Shown: positions 1 to 6,004 of the stretch, in pieces
Layout: each line of letters begins with the position of its first letter
Position numbering within the stretch: the stretch's first letter is position 1
Source of the DNA: Candidatus Woesearchaeota archaeon
Lineage (GTDB): Archaea > Nanobdellota > Nanobdellia > Woesearchaeales > ARS49
Direction: 5' to 3'
Assembly (NCBI GenBank): GCA_026394935.1
Contig: JAPLZR010000073.1
Location: forward strand, 1-6,005
DNA: 6,005 nucleotides
Position numbers and translations under genes: made by a program
Notes under the pieces: generated by a model
What the model saw: only the letters and a program-made list of their open reading frames with translations
Databases searched by the model: none
What the model was told of the DNA's origin: nothing

Positions 1-350
1 GTTTTGTGTCCGATTGCTTTGAACTTGTTTATTCCGAAGCGTTCTATCGTGCTTGCTATTCTTTCTGCCACGATTTGTGCGTCGAGGTTCGGGTTTCCTA
101 CTTCTGCGATTTCTATCTGCGGGTTTTCGAGTTCGAATTTCTTTTTGAGCGTGTTTGTGAGTTTTTTGATGTTTTCTCCTTTTCTTCCTACTACCAGTCC
201 CGGTCTGCTTGCATAGATGATTATTTTTTCTCCGAGGGGGGTTCTCATTAGTTTTGTGTGGCTGTGGCCTACGTTTTTGAGCGTTTCAGATATGAATTCC
301 TGTATTCTGTACTCTTTCAGTTTTTCTGCGATGAATTTTCGCTCAATCAT
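1..350 (-). CDS. rps3: 30S ribosomal protein uS3 (S3), 5' part only
   Basis: Small-subunit protein that sits on the solvent side of the 30S head and helps form the mRNA entry channel. The visible 116 codons begin MIERKFIAEKLKEYRIQEF, the usual archaeal uS3 N-terminus, and contain a type II KH RNA-binding domain with the GRKG loop at residues 55-58 followed by ENIKKL. The gene is cut by the window edge, so the C-terminal domain is not visible. The start ATG (350-348) overlaps the uL22 stop TGA (349-347) in an ATGA arrangement, and a GAGGT Shine-Dalgarno (361-357) sits 6 nt upstream inside uL22, so translation is probably coupled. Last gene of the visible cluster; uL29 commonly follows in archaea but is outside the window. 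Confidence 0.96.
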   Translation of the reverse strand, partial: MIERKFIAEKLKEYRIQEFISETLKNVGHSHTKLMRTPLGEKIIIYASRPGLVVGRKGENIKKLTNTLKKKFELENPQIEIAEVGNPNLDAQIVAERIASTIERFGINKFKAIGHK

Positions 351-781
351 TTCTTGACCTCTTCTAGTACAAATTCAACGTGTGCTCGTTTTGTTTTTGT
401 GCGTTTTCTGCCGTATCTTTGTGTTGTTGGCCCTTTTTGTGTGCTCGCGTGTCTTATTATGAGGTTTCCAGTGCTTAGTCCTTTGAATTGCGCGTTTGCT
501 TCTGCGCTTTTTAGGAGGTCTAATATTTCTTCGCACGTTTTTACTGCGAACCTGCCTCCTGCCATTCCTGCTTTGTGTGCTACGTTATGGTTGTATCTTG
601 TGAAGGGGATGGCTTTTTTGAGATTGATTGCGTCTTCGAGCAGTTTTTTTGCTTTTTGGACGTTCATTCCTCGTACTGCCTGGCATACCATTGTGCCTTT
701 TTTGAGTGAGATTGGCAGGCTGACGCCTACTGCTTTCGCGCAGTTTTCTGTGATTTTTGTTGAGTATCTGTATGCCGTCAT
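347..781 (-). CDS. rpl22: 50S ribosomal protein uL22 (L22)
   Basis: Large-subunit protein that binds several 23S rRNA domains; its long beta hairpin lines the nascent-peptide exit tunnel. It has 144 residues, close to the archaeal norm of about 150. Visible family marks are the N-terminal helix region with VRGMNVQKAKKLLEDA (about 36-51), the archaeal block AHKAGMAGGRF (68-78), and the basic hairpin/C-terminus RYGRKRTKTKRAHVEF (122-137). The ATG directly abuts the uS19 stop (TAA then ATG), with a strong GGTGA ribosome binding site at 791-787, 5 nt before the start. It overlaps uS3 by 4 nt at its 3' end. Nothing appears broken. Confidence 0.97.
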   Translation of the reverse strand: MTAYRYSTKITENCAKAVGVSLPISLKKGTMVCQAVRGMNVQKAKKLLEDAINLKKAIPFTRYNHNVAHKAGMAGGRFAVKTCEEILDLLKSAEANAQFKGLSTGNLIIRHASTQKGPTTQRYGRKRTKTKRAHVEFVLEEVKK

Positions 782-1162
782 TTATCTCACCGACAGCGAT
801 GCGCTGCTTCTGGTTGCTCCGATTCCTGGTGCGCTGTGCTTGACTTGTCTTCTTGTTTGCGCGAATTCTCCTAGTCTGTGTCCGAGCAGTTCTGCTTCTA
901 TTATGACCATTGTCCATTCTTTTCCGTTGTGTACTTTGATTGTTTTTCCTATCATTTCTGGTATGACTATCATGTCTCTCGCGTGTGTTTTGATGTCTTT
1001 CGGGTTTGATCTTATGTCTTCGAGGAGTTTTTTCTCTACTTCGGTGAATCCGCGTTTTATCTTGCGTCTTTCTCGTGCTGGGACTAGTTTTGCGAATTCT
1101 TCTATGCTCATCTTCGTGACTTCTTGCACGCTTTTTCCGTGGAAAATAAATTCTTTAACCAT
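782..1162 (-). CDS. rps19: 30S ribosomal protein uS19 (S19)
   Basis: Small-subunit head protein that pairs with uS13 near the A-site and contacts bridge elements to the 50S. It has 126 residues, somewhat shorter than many archaeal homologues (about 130-150). Diagnostic segments are the basic helix RERRKIKRGF (30-39), the core HARDMIVIPEMIGKTIKVHNGK split around residue 70, GHRLGEF (94-100), and KHSAPGIGATRS (108-119). Start ATG 1162-1160 lies 6 nt after the uL2 stop; the GTGAT around the uL2 stop codon may act as a weak ribosome binding site. The C-terminus ASLSVR ends in TAA immediately before the uL22 ATG. Confidence 0.97.
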   Translation of the reverse strand: MVKEFIFHGKSVQEVTKMSIEEFAKLVPARERRKIKRGFTEVEKKLLEDIRSNPKDIKTHARDMIVIPEMIGKTIKVHNGKEWTMVIIEAELLGHRLGEFAQTRRQVKHSAPGIGATRSSASLSVR

Positions 1163-1168
1163 TTTTTA

Positions 1169-1882
1169 TCACTTCTTCCTTCCTGTGCGCCTTGGCCACA
1201 GTTTTCCTACTTTTCTTCCTGGTGGAGCGAAATGTCCTACTGATTTGTTCTTTGCTTTTCTGCTTGTTCTCTTGTTTCCGTATGGGTGGTCGACTGCGTT
1301 TTGTGCTGCTGCGCTTGGGTTCGGCCATCTCTTGTTTGTCATTCTCTTTCTGAAATGTTGGACTCCTGCTTTGAGCATTGGTTTTTCCAGTCTTCCTGCT
1401 CCTGCTATTACTCCTATGCAGGCTCTGCACTTGAGGTTGAACAGTCTTTCTTTCTTGCTTGGTAGTTGTATTGTTGCGTAGCTTTCCGTTTTTGCCAGTA
1501 TTCTTGCGGCGCTTCCTCCTGTTCTGCAGAATTTGCCTCCATCTCCTGGCTGCGATTCTATGTTGAATACTGGTGTTCCTTCTGGTATTTCTCTGAGCGT
1601 GAGCGTGTTTCCAGGGTTTACTGCTCCTCCTGGTCCTGTTTGTACTTCGTCTCCTATTCTGATGAATTCTGGTGCCGGCATTAGGCAGTTTATTCCGTCT
1701 TCGTATTTTACTTCAATGAGTGGTGCGGTGTGTCCTGGGCATTTTATGATGTCTGTCACTTTTCCTTTTACCAATGTTGCCGGCTCGCTTCGCATTTTTG
1801 CGTCTCCTGCGTATGCAAAGCTTTTCGCGCGGTATGTTGGTCCGCCTTTTCCTCTTGCCTGTTGTATTAAATTCTTGCCCAT
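1169..1882 (-). CDS. rpl2: 50S ribosomal protein uL2 (L2)
   Basis: Large-subunit protein needed for subunit association and positioned next to the peptidyl transferase centre. At 237 residues it has the standard archaeal length. An OB-fold core (about 40-110) carries IEVKYEDG and NPGNTL; the SH3-like part carries NIESQPGDGGKF (107-118) and GVIAGAGR (157-164). The conserved histidine equivalent to bacterial His229 is present in NAVDHPYG (H199). Directly after it, the glycine/histidine-rich GGGxHQH-type loop of most archaeal and eukaryotic uL2 is replaced by a basic stretch, NKRTSRKAKNK (203-213). The end, APPGRKVGKLWPRRTGRKK, is typical. The start ATG abuts the uL23 TAA, with GGGGAT upstream as a possible ribosome binding site. 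Confidence 0.97.
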   Translation of the reverse strand: MGKNLIQQARGKGGPTYRAKSFAYAGDAKMRSEPATLVKGKVTDIIKCPGHTAPLIEVKYEDGINCLMPAPEFIRIGDEVQTGPGGAVNPGNTLTLREIPEGTPVFNIESQPGDGGKFCRTGGSAARILAKTESYATIQLPSKKERLFNLKCRACIGVIAGAGRLEKPMLKAGVQHFRKRMTNKRWPNPSAAAQNAVDHPYGNKRTSRKAKNKSVGHFAPPGRKVGKLWPRRTGRKK

Positions 1883-2146
1883 TTACATTATCCCCAGCGT
1901 TGTTGCGATGTCTATTGCTGGTGTTTCTTTTGCGAGTGTGATGTATGCTATTTTTTCTCCTCTTACCGAGTTTAGCGTGTTTACTGCTGTGACTTTTGCT
2001 TTGAACAATTCCTGTATTGCGTTCTTTATGTCTTGTTTTGTTGCTTTTCTGTTTACTACAAAGACTAGCTTGTTTTCTGATTCCAGGAGTCTGATGCTTT
2101 TTTCAGTTGCCAGCGGGTACTTGATTGCTATGTATGCGTCCATCAT
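1883..2146 (-). CDS. rpl23: 50S ribosomal protein uL23 (L23)
   Basis: Protein at the mouth of the exit tunnel; in all domains it is a docking site for the signal recognition particle and nascent-chain factors. It has 87 residues and the family's short archaeal form, with the N-terminal signature IKYPLATEKS and the central VNRKATKQDIKNAIQELF followed by VRGEKIAYITL. The frame is open much further upstream (to 2305), but that part lies inside uL4 and is arginine-rich shadow sequence. I chose ATG 2146-2144 because it forms an ATGA 4-nt overlap with the uL4 stop and lies 11 nt from GGAG. The next codon is also ATG (2143), so an 86-residue product is equally possible by sequence alone. Confidence 0.94.
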   Translation of the reverse strand: MMDAYIAIKYPLATEKSIRLLESENKLVFVVNRKATKQDIKNAIQELFKAKVTAVNTLNSVRGEKIAYITLAKETPAIDIATTLGIM

Positions 2147-2949
2147 ATGAACAATTTCTCCTTGTCTAGTTTTTGTATTGCTGCTTGTGTGAATATCGTG
2201 AGTCTTCCTGGGTGGGTTCCTGGTGCGAGAAGTTCTGCATTCATGCTTGCGACTTCTATGACGTCCACTCCTGGGATGTTTTTTGCTGCGTTTAGCACGT
2301 TGCATTTTCCGCTTACTACCAGCAGTGGTCCTTTTGTTTTTCTGTACTTTCTTCCTCTGAGTTTTCCTACGCCTGATCGCACTTTCTTTTCTTCTGCTCG
2401 TTCTAGTTCTTCGTTCAGTCCTAGTGTTTCGAATATTTTCGCCAGTTCGCTGGTTTTTGTTACTTTTTCAATGTCTGTTGAGATTATGAATGGGTAGTTT
2501 GCCGGTGTTTTGTGTCCTCTTAACGCAACTGTTTCTTTGTCCATTGTTGCTGCCATTGCGCTTCTTGTTGCTTTTTTTCTTTCTTTGTGGTTGATTTTTT
2601 GTGCGATTATGTGTTCTGCTGTTGGCGGGAATGCTCTTCTTCCTTTTACTGTTCCTGGCGCGAATGCTCCTACCCAGATCATTTGCTCTCCTCTTCGCGT
2701 GAGTGTTTTTCTGGGCATTCTGCCGAGTCCTTTGCCGTATGCTCCTTTGTAGTCTCTTCTTCTTCTGCTTAGTTTTGCTGCTTGTTTTTTTCCTGCTCTC
2801 GGGTCTGAGCCGTATGCTTGTTTTTGGTGGCTTTGTATTGCTTCCACTGCTCGTTTTATCAGGTCCGGTCTTATTTCTTCTTCGAACTGTACTGGTAGTT
2901 TTTGTTTTCCGGTTTCCTTGTTTTCCGTGTTGAGTATTTTTAGTTCCAT
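2143..2949 (-). CDS. rpl4: 50S ribosomal protein uL4 (L4)
   Basis: Large-subunit protein whose extended basic loop reaches the exit-tunnel constriction opposite uL22. It has 268 residues, a normal archaeal size (about 250-260). Its features are the N-terminal beta strand MELKIL, the conserved FEEEIRPDLIKRAV (22-35), the long arginine/glycine-rich tunnel loop (about 49-110) with RRRRDYKG, GRMPRK, TRRGEQM and GRRAFPP, and the C-terminal globular part with GPLLVV and an NAELLAPGTHPGRLTIF ending. Only 1 nt separates the uL3 stop from this ATG, and no clear Shine-Dalgarno is visible, so translation likely depends on coupling to uL3. The 3' end overlaps uL23 by 4 nt. Confidence 0.97.
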   Translation of the reverse strand: MELKILNTENKETGKQKLPVQFEEEIRPDLIKRAVEAIQSHQKQAYGSDPRAGKKQAAKLSRRRRDYKGAYGKGLGRMPRKTLTRRGEQMIWVGAFAPGTVKGRRAFPPTAEHIIAQKINHKERKKATRSAMAATMDKETVALRGHKTPANYPFIISTDIEKVTKTSELAKIFETLGLNEELERAEEKKVRSGVGKLRGRKYRKTKGPLLVVSGKCNVLNAAKNIPGVDVIEVASMNAELLAPGTHPGRLTIFTQAAIQKLDKEKLFI

Positions 2950-2950
2950 T

Positions 2951-3922
2951 TTAGTTTTTTGAGCTCGTGCTTGTGTATACTATTTGTGGTGGTTCTTTTG
3001 GCAGTTTTGTTATGATTAGTCTTGGCAGTGTCAGTGTGATTAGTCTTTTGTGCGCTCCGTTTATGCTGCCTTTGATTAGGATGTATTGGTTTTTGATGAA
3101 TCCGTATCGTATGAATCCGCCTTTTACGTTGATTTTTGTTGTGTCGTCGCTGATTTTTATGATTTGTTTGTTTCTGTCTACTCTTTGCTGGAAGCCCATT
3201 TGTCCTTGGTGCGCTACTCTGTATGTTCTTGGTCCGTGCCATGGTCCGAGGCTTCCTGGTCCTCTTTTTCCTTTCTGGCTTTTGTGTGATCTTTTGCTTA
3301 GTCCGAATCTTTTCATTGGTCCTTGGAGTCCTTTTCCTTTTGTGATTGATGTTGTGTCTACGAGTTGTCCTTCTGTGAAAACATCTGTTATCTTGATTTC
3401 TTTTCCGAGGAGTCCTTGTGCGAATGCTAGTTTTTCTTCTGGTTTTGTTCCGCCTATGCCGAGTTCGAAGAATTCTGGTTTTTTCTTGCCTATCGAGGTT
3501 AGTTTTGGCTGGGTGTATGCTAGCACTCTTACTTCTGCCATGTTTTTCGTGTCTGGCTGTTTTATTGGTTTTTTTTGCGCTATTATTTTTCGTGTTGTTT
3601 CTTTTTCGAGTTTTTCTGCGTTGATTTGTCCTGTGCTGTGCAGGCCGTAAGCGTCTTTTCTGTATATGATGATTGAAGCGATTTTGAGTGGCGGGCATTC
3701 GAGGATTGTGACCGGCATTTGTATGTCTTCGCCTTTTGTTAGCGAGGTCATTCTGTTGTCGTTGACGATTAGGTGTGTCATTCCGACTTTGTATGCTGCA
3801 AAGCCGATGAGTTTTGTTTCTTTGCTTGGCGTCCAGGTTCTTATTCTTGCAACTATGTCTAGCGCGCGCTTTCGCGGCCAGTATTCCATGCTTCCTTTTC
3901 TTGGCTGTCTTATTCTTGGCAT
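2951..3922 (-). CDS. rpl3: 50S ribosomal protein uL3 (L3)
   Basis: Early-assembling large-subunit protein whose extension approaches the peptidyl transferase centre. It has 323 residues from ATG 3922, close to the archaeal 330-340. The N-terminus MPRIRQPRKGSMEYWPRKRA is the standard start. The open frame continues to a TTG at 3952 (10 extra codons), which I reject because homologues begin at MPR/MPK. The core extension has TKGKGLQGPMKRFGL (194-208), the tryptophan-finger GSLGPWHG (223-230) and HQGQMGFQQR (238-247). The last motif has QQR where HxR is usual in archaeal and eukaryotic proteins. This is the first gene of the cluster, preceded by a long structured leader. No strong Shine-Dalgarno is seen; GAGAAG (3933-3928) is the best candidate and lies in a predicted helix. 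Confidence 0.96.
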   Translation of the reverse strand: MPRIRQPRKGSMEYWPRKRALDIVARIRTWTPSKETKLIGFAAYKVGMTHLIVNDNRMTSLTKGEDIQMPVTILECPPLKIASIIIYRKDAYGLHSTGQINAEKLEKETTRKIIAQKKPIKQPDTKNMAEVRVLAYTQPKLTSIGKKKPEFFELGIGGTKPEEKLAFAQGLLGKEIKITDVFTEGQLVDTTSITKGKGLQGPMKRFGLSKRSHKSQKGKRGPGSLGPWHGPRTYRVAHQGQMGFQQRVDRNKQIIKISDDTTKINVKGGFIRYGFIKNQYILIKGSINGAHKRLITLTLPRLIITKLPKEPPQIVYTSTSSKN

Positions 3923-4065
3923 AGACTCTTCTCTGTGAGATTTTCTTTGCAAAACACGATGCCCTTTACCGTGTCATTTCCGACTTAGCCTTTTGCGAAA
4001 ACCCTGTGAGAAGTAGTGCACTTTGCACCGACTGTACTGGGATTTCCTTCTCAGGCTCGTCAGTA
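3923..4065 (-). promoter_or_regulatory. Structured 5' leader of the uL3 operon, candidate regulatory RNA
   Basis: About 140 nt lie between the predicted transcription start (near 4065-4062) and the uL3 ATG, long for an archaeal 5' UTR. Visible potential helices on the minus strand are: TACTG 4065-4061 with CAGTA 4039-4035; CCTGAGAAG 4055-4047 with CTTCTCACAGG 4013-4003 (9 pairs, 2-nt bulge); hairpin GTGCA-AAG-TGCAC 4028-4016; ACACG 3974-3970 with CGTGT 3958-3954; and TCTC-ACA-GAGA 3940-3930 just before the start codon. The strand 4017-4008 can instead pair with GAGAAGAGT 3933-3925 (9 pairs, one bulged A), which covers the ribosome binding region. These pairings were read by eye; whether they form is inference. 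Confidence 0.5.
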
Positions 4066-4083
4066 TTCTTGCCTCAATAGGGG

Positions 4084-4101
4084 TTATTTATAAAGGTTGC
4101 G
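4084..4101 (-). promoter_or_regulatory. Archaeal TATA box for the ribosomal protein operon
   Basis: On the minus strand the sequence TTTATAAATAA (4094-4084) is a near-ideal archaeal TATA element. The adjacent upstream bases CGCAACC (4101-4095) occupy the BRE position but are only partly purine-rich. Archaeal spacing of about 26 nt from the box centre puts the start site near 4063, in a purine-containing stretch. The only downstream gene on this strand is uL3 and its operon, so this is the likely main promoter. The box is partly symmetric, but a plus-strand promoter here would face no plausible gene. Confidence 0.75.
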
Positions 4102-4115
4102 GAATGTCGTCATTC
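4102..4115. repeat. Inverted repeat next to the promoter (5-bp arms)
   Basis: GAATG-TCGT-CATTC is a perfect 5-bp inverted repeat with a 4-nt spacer, lying immediately upstream of the BRE position, about 45 bp before the predicted start site. It could be part of an operator or a small hairpin. Arms this short can also arise by chance. Confidence 0.4.
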
Positions 4116-4123
4116 TGAAACCT

Positions 4124-4143
4124 CGACGAATCACAATTCGTCG
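4124..4143. repeat. Perfect 8-bp inverted repeat upstream of the ribosomal operon promoter
   Basis: Arms CGACGAAT (4124-4131) and ATTCGTCG (4136-4143) flank a CACA spacer. The centre is about 70 bp upstream of the predicted transcription start and about 45 bp from the TATA box centre. The size and symmetry fit a binding site for a dimeric winged-helix regulator. Alternatively it forms an RNA hairpin at the end of the upstream transcript; no T-run follows it on either strand, so it is not a classic bacterial-style terminator. Confidence 0.6.
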
Positions 4144-4163
4144 TTGCTATCTGTTAAGAATAG

Positions 4164-4183
4164 AAAAAATAAATTGAAAAAAA
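4164..4183 (-). terminator. T-rich archaeal-type terminator after the exported-protein gene
   Basis: On the minus strand, starting 6 nt after the stop codon of the upstream gene, there are two T tracts: seven T (4183-4177) and six T (4169-4164), within an otherwise A/T-rich stretch. Archaeal RNA polymerase terminates at such oligo-T runs without needing a hairpin. This would separate the fusion gene transcript from the ribosomal operon. Confidence 0.6.
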
Positions 4184-4189
4184 GGGTGG

Positions 4190-6004
4190 TCAGCGTTTTC
4201 TTCTTACCACGAGCAATAGTCCGCCGGCAATCAGCAGTGCTATTAGTAATGTTGTGATGCTGAACTCTGGCACTGTGCCTGAAGGGGTTGGGTCTCCGTT
4301 TAGCCTGCCTGTGTAACCGCTCAGTGCGTTATATTTGTCATATCCTGTAATAAAGAAATCGTTTGTGGTTTCAAAAGCTTCCCAATCAAAATAAGACGTT
4401 ATGTCTGTCTCGATCATTTCCCAAGGGTTACCGTGGCCTTCTATTATGATTATGTCAGTTTCCAGGTTGCTTCCTGTTGCGAGGTCTAGAAGTGTTGCGT
4501 AAAAACTGTTTTGTGACGAATGGCCTGTCAGTCCTATTTTTGTAGTTCCTAGCGCGATTGCATCATACTTGAAATTTTCATCATCGCTCTCGTAGTTGTA
4601 ATTCCAGTTTGTCGCTGAGTTATCATAATCTAATGATGCGACAGAACCATAACCAGTATCGCCCCTTCCTGCAACGTAGAGGGTGTCAGTGCTTGCTGCA
4701 ATGTCGTTTGGCATCTCTGTAGTGTCGAAGTCTATTTCTTTATCTACAACTCCGTCTGTTTGGTTCACGCAGAATATTTTGTTAGTGGGGTTGCCTTCTC
4801 CAACGGCTGTGAATTCTGCGCCAAAGCACACGTAGTCGCTGTTGAATGGAATTATCTTTGGTATGTAGTTTCCAATCCACGCCTGCATATTGGCTGATGA
4901 CATTACTCTATCATAGATGTGACCTCCGCTATCAGTTACGCTTAACAATATTAGCGGGTATTGGGGGTCGCCTCCACCAAGATCGTTCCATAAGGTTATA
5001 TATCCTGTTTCTGCGTAGTCTCTATAAAGAGCGAGTGGAGTAAAGTCAGCTGGACCGGCATAATACTGGATTTTGTCAGGGGTTCCGCTAATTTGAAAGC
5101 TTAAGTCATAAAGACGATAGTTTGTGCTGTCCTTAAATACAACCTCAACTCCGTTATTGTCTGAAAAAATTACTGGATTGCTAAAACTAGCATCATCAAC
5201 TGTGGATGCGTTTTGCCATAATTCTCCTGTTGAATCAATGAGGTGCACGTAAACGTTTGGACCGTCAGTTACTGCCAAGAAAATTCCGCCAGCCTCATCG
5301 CCAGATTTCGTCATGGTAAATTCACCAAAACGATCAGGGTAAGTGATTTCGAATGTTGATACTACTGTTCCGTCTGTGGTGTAAAAGTTAACGTGTAAGT
5401 TCGCCGTGTGTGCAAACGCGCCAGGTTCCCATCCAGCTACTGCTACAAGACCATCATATGTGTACTCTACTTGTCCTGCATCTGTTCCCGGGTCTGTTAC
5501 GTCCCACGCAATTGAGCCGAATGGGCTGGTTGCTTCGCAAGGAGTTGTTCCTGCTGTTACAACTACTTCAGTTGTTGAGTTGAATTCTGCAGCCCAATTG
5601 TTATAATTGCTACCACCTGAATCAGTCGGACTGACGTAAGCAATGGCGGGTGGAGCGGTTAATGATATACTTGGCGTATTGTATTCGTTGTTGCACGCGT
5701 CTTGTGCTATCGTCGTTTTTGCTAGAATTAAGATTATTAGTATTGCATCCGGCTTGCACACCCCCAAATCAGCCATGTACGCTTTATTATCACAATTCGG
5801 AGGAAGTATTTTTTTCTTCATCATTTTGTGATACCTTAATTGTCCCTGCACCAGTACTTCTCTTAGTGGTTCTCCGTTTTTCTTGTTCCATTCTGCAAGA
5901 TATTTCTCTGTCATTTCGTAGCTCCATCCGATGGATGTTAAGAAATTAATTAGTACGAACAGTGCTCTTTTTCTTCCGTCTTTTAGTCCTTGTGATATTA
6001 GTTG
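4190..6004 (-). CDS. Exported beta-propeller-like protein with PEF-type C-terminal anchor, fused in frame to a primase fragment (5' partial)
   Basis: The frame is open from the window edge to TGA at 4190. Residue numbers count from the internal ATG at 5914. Residues up to 56 are primase-like (separate entry). A hydrophobic signal sequence AILIILILAKTTIA (57-70) follows, with probable cleavage near TIA|QD. The exported part (about 71-546) is rich in D, N, T, S and aromatics and has four cysteines (74, 126, 363, 382) and three N-glycosylation sequons (112, 235, 384). Propeller-like blade repeats resembling SBBP/kelch-type blades occur near 403-430 (TLYVAGRGDTGYGS), 451-478 and 517-539 (DFFITGYDKY...GRLN). 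The end is VPEF, a hydrophobic span (552-570) and RRKR, the layout of PEF-CTERM/archaeosortase-type sorting signals, so the product is probably anchored at the cell surface. Ligand unknown. If it is translated separately, possible internal starts are ATG at residue 47 (5776) or GTG at residue 52 (5761); neither has a convincing ribosome binding site. Confidence 0.75.
   Translation of the reverse strand, partial: QLISQGLKDGRKRALFVLINFLTSIGWSYEMTEKYLAEWNKKNGEPLREVLVQGQLRYHKMMKKKILPPNCDNKAYMADLGVCKPDAILIILILAKTTIAQDACNNEYNTPSISLTAPPAIAYVSPTDSGGSNYNNWAAEFNSTTEVVVTAGTTPCEATSPFGSIAWDVTDPGTDAGQVEYTYDGLVAVAGWEPGAFAHTANLHVNFYTTDGTVVSTFEITYPDRFGEFTMTKSGDEAGGIFLAVTDGPNVYVHLIDSTGELWQNASTVDDASFSNPVIFSDNNGVEVVFKDSTNYRLYDLSFQISGTPDKIQYYAGPADFTPLALYRDYAETGYITLWNDLGGGDPQYPLILLSVTDSGGHIYDRVMSSANMQAWIGNYIPKIIPFNSDYVCFGAEFTAVGEGNPTNKIFCVNQTDGVVDKEIDFDTTEMPNDIAASTDTLYVAGRGDTGYGSVASLDYDNSATNWNYNYESDDENFKYDAIALGTTKIGLTGHSSQNSFYATLLDLATGSNLETDIIIIEGHGNPWEMIETDITSYFDWEAFETTNDFFITGYDKYNALSGYTGRLNGDPTPSGTVPEFSITTLLIALLIAGGLLLVVRRKR
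5747..6004 (-). pseudogene. priL: Truncated C-terminal domain of archaeal DNA primase large subunit (PriL-like)
   Basis: PriL is the non-catalytic partner of PriS; its C-terminal domain holds a 4Fe-4S cluster bound by four cysteines and helps start RNA/DNA primers. The 86 visible residues contain GLKDGRKRALFVLINFL, EWNKKNGEPLREV, GQLRYHK, ILPPNC (Cys codon 5794-5792) and DLGVCKPD (Cys codon 5758-5756), the order I recall for the C-terminal domain of DPANN primase proteins. Two middle cysteine ligands are thus seen; the first would be upstream of the window. The expected following part (a last cysteine soon after KPD, then an IKNPVNY-like motif) is absent. Instead the frame runs into a signal sequence. 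No other frame after the junction restores a primase tail, so this is not a simple frameshift. Recognition is from memory of the family; confidence is moderate. Confidence 0.65.

Noticed and set aside
258..1481. A 407-codon open frame on the plus strand opposite uL2, uS19, uL22 and uS3.
   Set aside because: It is antisense to well-recognised ribosomal genes, crosses four gene boundaries, and its product is F/S/L/C-rich with no recognisable family. The frame is open because the minus-strand codon bias leaves few stops in its complement.
2940..3698. A 252-codon frame inside uL3 on the same strand.
   Set aside because: The product is almost entirely R/K/N/T/H, the typical look of a shifted reading frame of an A-rich coding sequence, and it lies fully within uL3.
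3966..3977. A three-codon upstream reading frame (ATG ACA CGG TAA) in the uL3 leader.
   Set aside because: It has no ribosome binding site, it lies within a potential hairpin, and so short a frame is expected by chance.
4047..4068. CTGACGAG...GGAAATC at the start of the leader resembles a hammerhead ribozyme core (CUGANGA...GAAA).
   Set aside because: The stem II closing pair and the exact GAAA junction do not fit, and no stem III with a cleavage-site triplet can be placed. The resemblance is superficial.
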